From assembly GCF_019038595.1 (NCBI RefSeq), contig NZ_JAHOPF010000001.1, forward strand, positions 248,001 to 312,000: a stretch of 64,000 nt of DNA, given 5' to 3'. Each line of letters opens with the position of its first letter. The first letter of the stretch is position 1. The notes beneath the pieces are model-generated. The model worked only from the letters and a program-made list of their open reading frames with translations. It was not told the DNA's origin and searched no databases. A program made the position numbers and the translations under genes. This document shows positions 58,276 through 64,000 of the stretch, one piece after another. Source of the DNA: Kaistella soli (GTDB lineage: Bacteria > Bacteroidota > Bacteroidia > Flavobacteriales > Weeksellaceae).

Positions 58276-60723
58276 TTGACATTCGCCCAGATTATTTTAC
58301 CGCTTAACCTTAAAGGAACTTTTACCTACAAAGTTCCGGATGAATTACTTGGGATTATTGAACCCGGAATGCGGGTTTTGGTATCTTTCCGCGGAAAGAA
58401 AATTTATACAGGAATTGTCATTGAAATTCACCGCAACGATCCTGAAACTTTTGTCCCGAAAGAAATTATTAATATTCTGGATGATTTTCCGATCTTACCG
58501 AAAGAACAGATCCGTTTCTGGCAGTGGCTTTCCGAATATTACCTGTGTAATTTGGGTGAAATTTACCGCTTTGCGTTTCCGTCTTCCTTAAAACTGGAAA
58601 GTGAGACGTATCTAAAATTAAAACCGAATGTGACTGTTGATTTTCAGAATCTGGATGTCAACGAAATGTATCTTATTCAGGCATTGGAAGTTCGGCAGCT
58701 CATTAATGTAACGGAGATCGAAGCATTTATTCCCAAAAAAGAAATTGTAAAAACCATCAATTCACTCATCGATTTGCAGTACATTGAAATTGATGAAAAA
58801 ATTGCGGAAAAATACAGAGCGAAAGAAGTAGCATATTTAAAAATAAATGAAGAGGAATTAGGTAAAAGAAAACTTCCGGAAATACTTCTGGAACTTAAAC
58901 GTTCTCCAAAACAGCAGGAATTCTTCCTTTTACTTCTTGAAAAACATACCGAAAATCCTGAAAACCCTGTAAAAAAATCAGACTTTTTTGAAGAAGGCAA
59001 TTTTGCACATGCTCAATTGAAATCTCTGGCAGAAAAAAATCTGGTTTACGAGTATTTTATTCAGAAAGACCGTCTGGAAACTTATGAAGGCGAGATAGAG
59101 AATATTGAAAAACTCACGGATGCTCAGCTTCTGTCCGGAAAAGAAATTGACGAAGCGTTTGAATCAGGAAAGAATGTTCTGCTGCACGGCGTCACTTCTT
59201 CAGGCAAAACACATATTTATTTAGAGAAAATTGAAGAAACAATTGCTGCCGGGAAAAACGTCATATTTCTTCTTCCCGAAATTTCACTTACGAAACAAAT
59301 TGTTCAGCGTTTAGAAAAAAAATACGGCAAACAGCTTGGCTTTTATCACCAGAAACTTACCGATTTTGAGAAAGTGGAAGTATGGAGAAATGTGAAGAAC
59401 AATAACCTCAAAATACTTATCGGAACCCGTAATGCGCTGTTTCTTCCTTTCCTGAATTTAGGACTGATTGTGGTGGATGAAGAACATGATTCTGCTTACA
59501 AACCGAGAGAAGTTTCCCCATTTTTCAATGCGAAAGATGCGTCGCAGCTTTTGGCAAAATTTTATCATGCACATGTGATTTTAGGGTCAGCAACGCCGTC
59601 CGTGGAGTCTTTTTATCTGGCGCAGAAAGACAAACTGAAATATGTTTTCCTTGGCGAACGCTTCGGAAATGTAAAGCTTCCAGAATTTGAACTGATCAAT
59701 TTTAAAGAAGAACAGGATTCCAAAAAAGTAATGGGGAATTTTTCTTTAAAACTGATAGATGAAATGAAGCGGGAGCTGGAAAGGAAGAAACAGACCATGA
59801 TTCTTCACAACCGCCGAGGCTACGCTAATGTGATTGAATGTGAAAGCTGCGGCTACGTCAATTACTGTTCAAATTGTGATGTGGTAATGACTTACCATAA
59901 ATATTCGAATGAGATGAAATGTCATTATTGCGGGCAAAAAGCTTCAAAGCCCAAGGTCTGCCCAAAATGTCATTCTGAAAATCTTAATGAACGCGGCGTT
60001 GGCGTAGAGCAGATTCACGAGGAAGTTTCGCGGCTTTTCCCTGATTCAGAGGTTGACAGAATGGACGTCGATTCGATGCGGAAAAAGTTTGCCTACGAAA
60101 AATTATACGAGAAAATTGAAGAAGGCGAAACCGATATCGTGGTAGGAACCCAAATGATTTCCAAAGGTCTGGATTTCGATAATATTGAACTGGTCGCGAT
60201 TCCGAGAGCCGATTCAATGCTGTATGTTCAGGATTTCCGTGCGGAAGAAAGGGCTTTTCAGCTCATCACACAAGTTTCGGGCAGAGCAGGAAGAATTTCC
60301 GGTGAAGGTAAAGTGCTGATTCAGACTTACAATCCGCAACATTCTGTCTTTCAGCTAATCAAAGAAAATAATCCTGCTAAAATTTATGATCATTTTCTGG
60401 AGGAGAGGAAAAAATTCCACTATCCGCCTTATGTAAAGCTCATTATGATTGAGCTGAAACACCGCAAAGAAGACAAAGTAAACCGTGCTTCTCAGTTTAT
60501 GGGTTCTATTCTGCGAAAATATTTACCCGAAGAATGCATTCTTGGCCCTGAAAAGTCACCAATCGGGAAACTGAATTTAATGTATCAGTACCAAATTTTA
60601 CTTAAACTTCCGCGCGGCAAAAAATATGCAGAATTTAAACAGCTGGTTCTGAAAAGTTTCGAAGAATTTGACGAAATAACTGCATATCAGAGCATTAAAA
60701 AGATGACTTTTGTCGATTTTTAA
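58276..60723 (+). CDS. priA: Primosomal protein N' (replication restart helicase)
   Basis: Superfamily 2 helicase that reloads the replisome at stalled forks. 815 residues. DNA-binding domain about 1-240; Walker A GVTSSGKT near 304-311; DEEH box in VVDEEHDSAYK near 401; then eight cysteines for two zinc sites (CESCGYVNYCSNC and CHYCGQ ... CPKCHS). The ATP-dependent core ends near 700 with QVSGRAGR. The frame opens with TTG: the first in-frame ATG, about 33 codons later, would remove the conserved FAQIILPLNLKGTFTYKVP segment. Confidence 0.95.
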   Translation: MTFAQIILPLNLKGTFTYKVPDELLGIIEPGMRVLVSFRGKKIYTGIVIEIHRNDPETFVPKEIINILDDFPILPKEQIRFWQWLSEYYLCNLGEIYRFAFPSSLKLESETYLKLKPNVTVDFQNLDVNEMYLIQALEVRQLINVTEIEAFIPKKEIVKTINSLIDLQYIEIDEKIAEKYRAKEVAYLKINEEELGKRKLPEILLELKRSPKQQEFFLLLLEKHTENPENPVKKSDFFEEGNFAHAQLKSLAEKNLVYEYFIQKDRLETYEGEIENIEKLTDAQLLSGKEIDEAFESGKNVLLHGVTSSGKTHIYLEKIEETIAAGKNVIFLLPEISLTKQIVQRLEKKYGKQLGFYHQKLTDFEKVEVWRNVKNNNLKILIGTRNALFLPFLNLGLIVVDEEHDSAYKPREVSPFFNAKDASQLLAKFYHAHVILGSATPSVESFYLAQKDKLKYVFLGERFGNVKLPEFELINFKEEQDSKKVMGNFSLKLIDEMKRELERKKQTMILHNRRGYANVIECESCGYVNYCSNCDVVMTYHKYSNEMKCHYCGQKASKPKVCPKCHSENLNERGVGVEQIHEEVSRLFPDSEVDRMDVDSMRKKFAYEKLYEKIEEGETDIVVGTQMISKGLDFDNIELVAIPRADSMLYVQDFRAEERAFQLITQVSGRAGRISGEGKVLIQTYNPQHSVFQLIKENNPAKIYDHFLEERKKFHYPPYVKLIMIELKHRKEDKVNRASQFMGSILRKYLPEECILGPEKSPIGKLNLMYQYQILLKLPRGKKYAEFKQLVLKSFEEFDEITAYQSIKKMTFVDF

Positions 60724-60787
60724 CTAAATTTAACAAAATTAACGGCGTTTTATTAGGGTGAAAACACGGTACGTCAGCAATAATTTA

Positions 60788-60795
60788 TATTTTTG
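60788..60795 (+). promoter_or_regulatory. Predicted -7 box (TATTTTTG) of the PBP4-type gene
   Basis: TATTTTTG, 76 bases before the ATG, in the gap after priA. Confidence 0.35.
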
Positions 60796-60871
60796 ACCGT
60801 TGAAATTATGTTTTGCATTTCATACTTCAACTTAACAAAGAGTTACTCAGATAATCAAACAGTAAAATTAA

Positions 60872-62320
60872 ATGATTCAACTTAAAAATATATTTATCGG
60901 CTCTGCGCTTGCGTTTTCGTCGCTTGCATTCGGACAGGGCACATTCGCTTCTTCTAATTATCCTCAATCTTACGACAATCATTCCTCCAATTCCGGCTCG
61001 CCGGAAAAATTAATGTCTCCAAAAGAACTGGTGGACATTAATCTTAATTCAATGATGAATGATCCGGTTCTGCGTAACGCATCATGGGGTTTTGTGATCT
61101 ATGACCCGAAAACCAAAAAAGTAGTCAGTTCGTATAATGAGAATGCTTCTTTGGTGCCGGCTTCTACCACAAAACTTCTGACGACAGAAACTGCAATGAA
61201 TTTACTGGGGGAAAATTTCCGTTGGAATACCCAGCTGGAATATTCGGGAAATATTGATGCAGAGGGAAATCTTCAGGGAAATCTTTACATTGTTGGAAGC
61301 GGCGATCCCTCTCTCGGAACCAATAAAGCAGGAGCATCATCTTACCGTGAAATTATCGCTGATTTTGTAAAAGCGATGGGAGATAAGGGAATTAAGAAAG
61401 TGAAAGGTGATATTATTATTCAGACTGCGGTTTTCAAGATCAATAAAACCCAGAAACTTCCTGAGAATATTGTTTGGCTGGAAAACGGAAATTATTACCT
61501 GCCGGCAGGATCTACTTTAGACATTAACCCACAAAATGAAAAGCTGATCTCCAAACAGCTGAACCCTTTTGCAGACAATAAAAACTTCTATTACATTTCG
61601 CCATATATCAAACAGATGGTATATGCTGATAAATTTGAAGGTGCAGGTTTAACTACTAAATTACCTGACGCGCCTGCTTATCTGGCCAATACGCTGAGAG
61701 CAACGATGCTGAAAAGCGGTTTGTCAGTATCCGGAAAGGTAATTACTAAAACTACGGATCTAAATCCTGAAAACAGAGAGATGATTACCGTTTATCAGTC
61801 GCCAACTTTAGCCGAAATTGTTTTCTATACCAATCAGCACAGTGATAATGCACTGGCAGAGGCTACATTGAGAATGGTAGGATTTCAGAAAAATGGCGAC
61901 CAGACACTCGAATCGGGTAGAAAAGTTGTCACTGATCATTTAAATGCAGTAGGTTTTGATACCAACGGTTTAAACTATATTGACGGAAGCGGACTTTCCC
62001 GGAATAATCTTGTTACTCCTATTTCTCAGGCTAAATTCCTCACGAATCTGATGGGTGAAAAATATTATAAAACATATTTTGATTCTCTGCCTGTGGGCGG
62101 TCAGTCGGGAACTTTGAAAAAATGGTTTTACGGTAACGGCAACGGACAGATTTTTGCTAAGACAGGCACTCTAAATAAAGTAAAGACTCTGGCGGGTTAT
62201 ATGAAAACAAATACCGGCAAAACATTGGTTTTTTCTTTACTGATTAATAATTATGCAGGATCCGTAGATCAGGTAAAAAGCAGAATGGAGCAGATTCTGG
62301 AACCTGCGCTGAATCTTTAA
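60872..62320 (+). CDS. dacB: D-alanyl-D-alanine carboxypeptidase/endopeptidase (PBP4/S13 family)
   Basis: Trims or cuts peptidoglycan cross-links in the periplasm. 482 residues with a signal-like start (FIGSALAFSSLAFGQ). Active-site motifs: S-x-x-K as Ser98-Thr-Thr-Lys101 in PASTTK, S-x-N in QHSDNALAEA near 326 and K-T-G in AKTGTLNK near 430. Typical length and no transmembrane anchor beyond the signal. Single gene with a strong terminator. Confidence 0.94.
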   Translation: MIQLKNIFIGSALAFSSLAFGQGTFASSNYPQSYDNHSSNSGSPEKLMSPKELVDINLNSMMNDPVLRNASWGFVIYDPKTKKVVSSYNENASLVPASTTKLLTTETAMNLLGENFRWNTQLEYSGNIDAEGNLQGNLYIVGSGDPSLGTNKAGASSYREIIADFVKAMGDKGIKKVKGDIIIQTAVFKINKTQKLPENIVWLENGNYYLPAGSTLDINPQNEKLISKQLNPFADNKNFYYISPYIKQMVYADKFEGAGLTTKLPDAPAYLANTLRATMLKSGLSVSGKVITKTTDLNPENREMITVYQSPTLAEIVFYTNQHSDNALAEATLRMVGFQKNGDQTLESGRKVVTDHLNAVGFDTNGLNYIDGSGLSRNNLVTPISQAKFLTNLMGEKYYKTYFDSLPVGGQSGTLKKWFYGNGNGQIFAKTGTLNKVKTLAGYMKTNTGKTLVFSLLINNYAGSVDQVKSRMEQILEPALNL

Positions 62321-62345
62321 TCTTCAAACAAAACATAAAATTTTT

Positions 62346-62377
62346 AACCTTTCAATAATTATTGAAAGGTTTTTTTT
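62346..62377 (+). terminator. Terminator of the PBP4-type gene
   Basis: AACCTTTCAAT pairs perfectly with ATTGAAAGGTT around AATT, followed by seven T. Confidence 0.88.
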
Positions 62378-62401
62378 AACTTTAGCCAAAAATTAATCTG
62401 A

Positions 62402-64000
62402 ATGAAAAAATTTTATGTAATTGCTCTTTCTTTTGTTTTTAGCCATGCTTTTTCCCAAAAACATGAAGAGGCAGACCGAAAAAGTATGATGCAGAACGAG
62501 CTCACTACATATTCGAAAATGATCGGATACAATGTGAATCCCAATACCTTAAATTACGACCTAAAATATCAGAGACTTGAACTGGATCTGGATCCGGCGC
62601 AGCGGTTTGTAAGCGGCACAGTGACCAGCCATTTTGTTCCTAACCAAAATATTTCAAGTATATACTTTGATCTTTCTGACGGCCTTGCTGTGTCCGAAGT
62701 AAAATACCACGGCAGCAACCTAAATTTTACGCAACTGGCGTCAAAAGAATTAAAAATTGATTTTCCCACAAATATTGCATCTTCAACGCTGGATTCGCTG
62801 TCGGTAAAATATTCAGGAGTTCCAACCAGTGTGGGGAGTGCCGGAGATGCTTTTACAACATCGACGCAGGGCGGTACTCCGGTTCTGTTTACCCTTTCCG
62901 AACCGTACGGAGCTCAGGAATGGTTTCCAACCAAACAAAGTATGAATGATAAGATTGACAAAGTTGATTTTAAAATTACCACACCTTCCCAATATAATGT
63001 AGCTGCCAACGGAAAACTCTTTTCGGAAACCCTCATAAGCGGCGGAAAAAAACTAACTTTCTGGCAAACCAATTATCCCATTCCTGCATATCTTATCGGT
63101 CTTGGTATCACCAATTACACAAAATTTAATGACACCATGGGCACACCGCCTTTTCCGTTCGTAAATTACGTGTATCCCGCTACTGCTGCTAACGGTACCA
63201 TTATGTCAAATATCGACTGGACCAAAACGGTGATGAATACTTTTGAGCAGTTTTTTGGACCATATCCATACAGAAACGAGAAGTACGGACATATGGAATT
63301 CGGCTGGGGCGGCGGCATGGAGCATGCTACAATGTCATCCATGGGAGCATGGAGCAGAGGAATTATTGCACACGAGCTGGCTCACCAGTGGTTTGGTGAT
63401 AAAGTTACCTGCGGTGCATGGAATGATATCTGGCTTAACGAGGGTTTTGCAACCTTCGGAGAACATGTCGCGAATGAAAAATTACTGATGACTAATACTC
63501 AGTTTATGAGTTATCTGGCAGGAGAAATGAACAGTATCACAAGTTCAACTGGAGGCAGCGTTTACGTTGCAGATGCAAATTTAAATAATATCAACACCAT
63601 TTTTAGCGGCAGGTTAACTTATTCTAAAGGAGGATATGTGGTACGGATGATAAAATGGATTCTCGGAGAAAATGCATTTTATTCGGCCCTTAAAGATTAC
63701 CACGCGAGACCCAATCTTGCTTACAGCTATGCCAGGACAGAAGATCTGAAAAATTCACTTTTTCTCTCGACAGGTAAAGATTTTACAGAATTTTTCAATG
63801 ACTGGATCTACGGACAGGGTTACCCAACTTATCAGATCCGCTGGAACCAAACTGCAGATCAAAACGTAATATTTCAGGTATCACAAACCCAAAGCCATCC
63901 TTCTGTAAGTTTCTTCGAAATGCCTTTACCGATTAAGGTAAACGGGACAGGCGGAGAGGTTGCATATCTGGCTCTGAATAATACAGTGAATAATCAGGTG
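62402..64000 (+). CDS. M1 family metallopeptidase (aminopeptidase N-like), truncated by window edge
   Basis: 533 residues are visible, still open at the end. Signal peptide MKKFYVIALSFVFSHAFSQ. The exopeptidase motif is GGGMEHATMSS near 301-311, and the zinc site is HELAHQWFGDKVTC near 325-338 with the third ligand Glu in WLNEGFATFGEH. Its N-terminal saddle domain covers about 55-230. Secreted or periplasmic; whether it carries a sorting domain at its C-terminus lies outside the window. Confidence 0.94.
   Translation, partial: MKKFYVIALSFVFSHAFSQKHEEADRKSMMQNELTTYSKMIGYNVNPNTLNYDLKYQRLELDLDPAQRFVSGTVTSHFVPNQNISSIYFDLSDGLAVSEVKYHGSNLNFTQLASKELKIDFPTNIASSTLDSLSVKYSGVPTSVGSAGDAFTTSTQGGTPVLFTLSEPYGAQEWFPTKQSMNDKIDKVDFKITTPSQYNVAANGKLFSETLISGGKKLTFWQTNYPIPAYLIGLGITNYTKFNDTMGTPPFPFVNYVYPATAANGTIMSNIDWTKTVMNTFEQFFGPYPYRNEKYGHMEFGWGGGMEHATMSSMGAWSRGIIAHELAHQWFGDKVTCGAWNDIWLNEGFATFGEHVANEKLLMTNTQFMSYLAGEMNSITSSTGGSVYVADANLNNINTIFSGRLTYSKGGYVVRMIKWILGENAFYSALKDYHARPNLAYSYARTEDLKNSLFLSTGKDFTEFFNDWIYGQGYPTYQIRWNQTADQNVIFQVSQTQSHPSVSFFEMPLPIKVNGTGGEVAYLALNNTVNNQV

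Noticed and set aside
1-64000. CRISPR array, insertion sequence, prophage or rRNA genes
   Set aside because: I saw no spaced identical repeats, no transposase or integrase reading frame, no phage structural genes and no rRNA sequence.

Overview
The window looks like chromosomal DNA of a Bacteroidota bacterium of the Flavobacteriales, most likely the Chryseobacterium/Kaistella group (Weeksellaceae). The evidence is protein content recognised by eye (two secreted proteins with type IX secretion sorting domains, a Bacteroidota-type Nuo set, many short beta-barrel proteins), the near absence of Shine-Dalgarno sequences before start codons, and repeated TAnnTTTG elements at promoter positions, which match the Bacteroidota sigma factor -7 box. 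The genus is an inference; no database was searched.

Layout. 1-6.2 kb (minus): the NADH:quinone oxidoreductase operon nuoABCDEF-[outer membrane protein]-nuoG, with nuoG cut by the window edge. 6.3-15.1 kb: housekeeping genes, namely a GNAT-like protein, a membrane zinc peptidase, ribD-yigZ, aroE with a large DUF349 protein, and a lone beta-barrel gene flanked by two copies of a terminator-containing repeat. 15.2-18.2 kb (minus): a compact three-gene accessory operon (ATP-cone/PD-(D/E)XK nuclease, beta-CASP metallo-RNase, NadR-like ATPase) preceded by two inverted repeats. 18.3-23.7 kb (minus): an operon of outer membrane protein, two tandem MFS transporters (one frameshifted near its end) and an M20 amidohydrolase, with a Bacteroidota-type promoter, two identical 16-bp palindromes just upstream of it, and a terminator.

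23.8-27.3 kb: two secreted endonuclease I-family nucleases with type IX sorting domains. 27.3-36.6 kb: FtsX-like permease, rbfA, methylmalonyl-CoA epimerase, a CAU tRNA, glgC, a START-like membrane protein and the 2-oxoglutarate dehydrogenase pair sucA-sucB. 36.6-45.7 kb: apaG, a DEDDh exonuclease, two related alpha/beta hydrolases around a CNNM/CorC-type protein, an LpxL-type acyltransferase with a glycosyltransferase, a thioredoxin-like lipoprotein, an aldehyde dehydrogenase and an SDR. 45.8-54.8 kb: purine genes purB, purL, purC and purF, interrupted by a SatD-family regulator overlapping a DUF3307 membrane protein. 54.8-64 kb: a porin-like protein, aroB, proline dehydrogenase, priA, a PBP4-type carboxypeptidase and the start of an M1 aminopeptidase.

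The most interesting parts are (a) the SatD-DUF3307 pair, where the SatD protein carries class III nucleotide-cyclase-like motifs plus a C-terminal helix-turn-helix and is preceded by repeated inverted repeats overlapping its own promoter; (b) the ATP-cone nuclease/beta-CASP/ATPase operon with its inverted repeats; and (c) the regulated OMP-MFS-MFS-amidohydrolase operon. Several start codons were shortened from the longest reading frame because a promoter or terminator lies inside the extra sequence.
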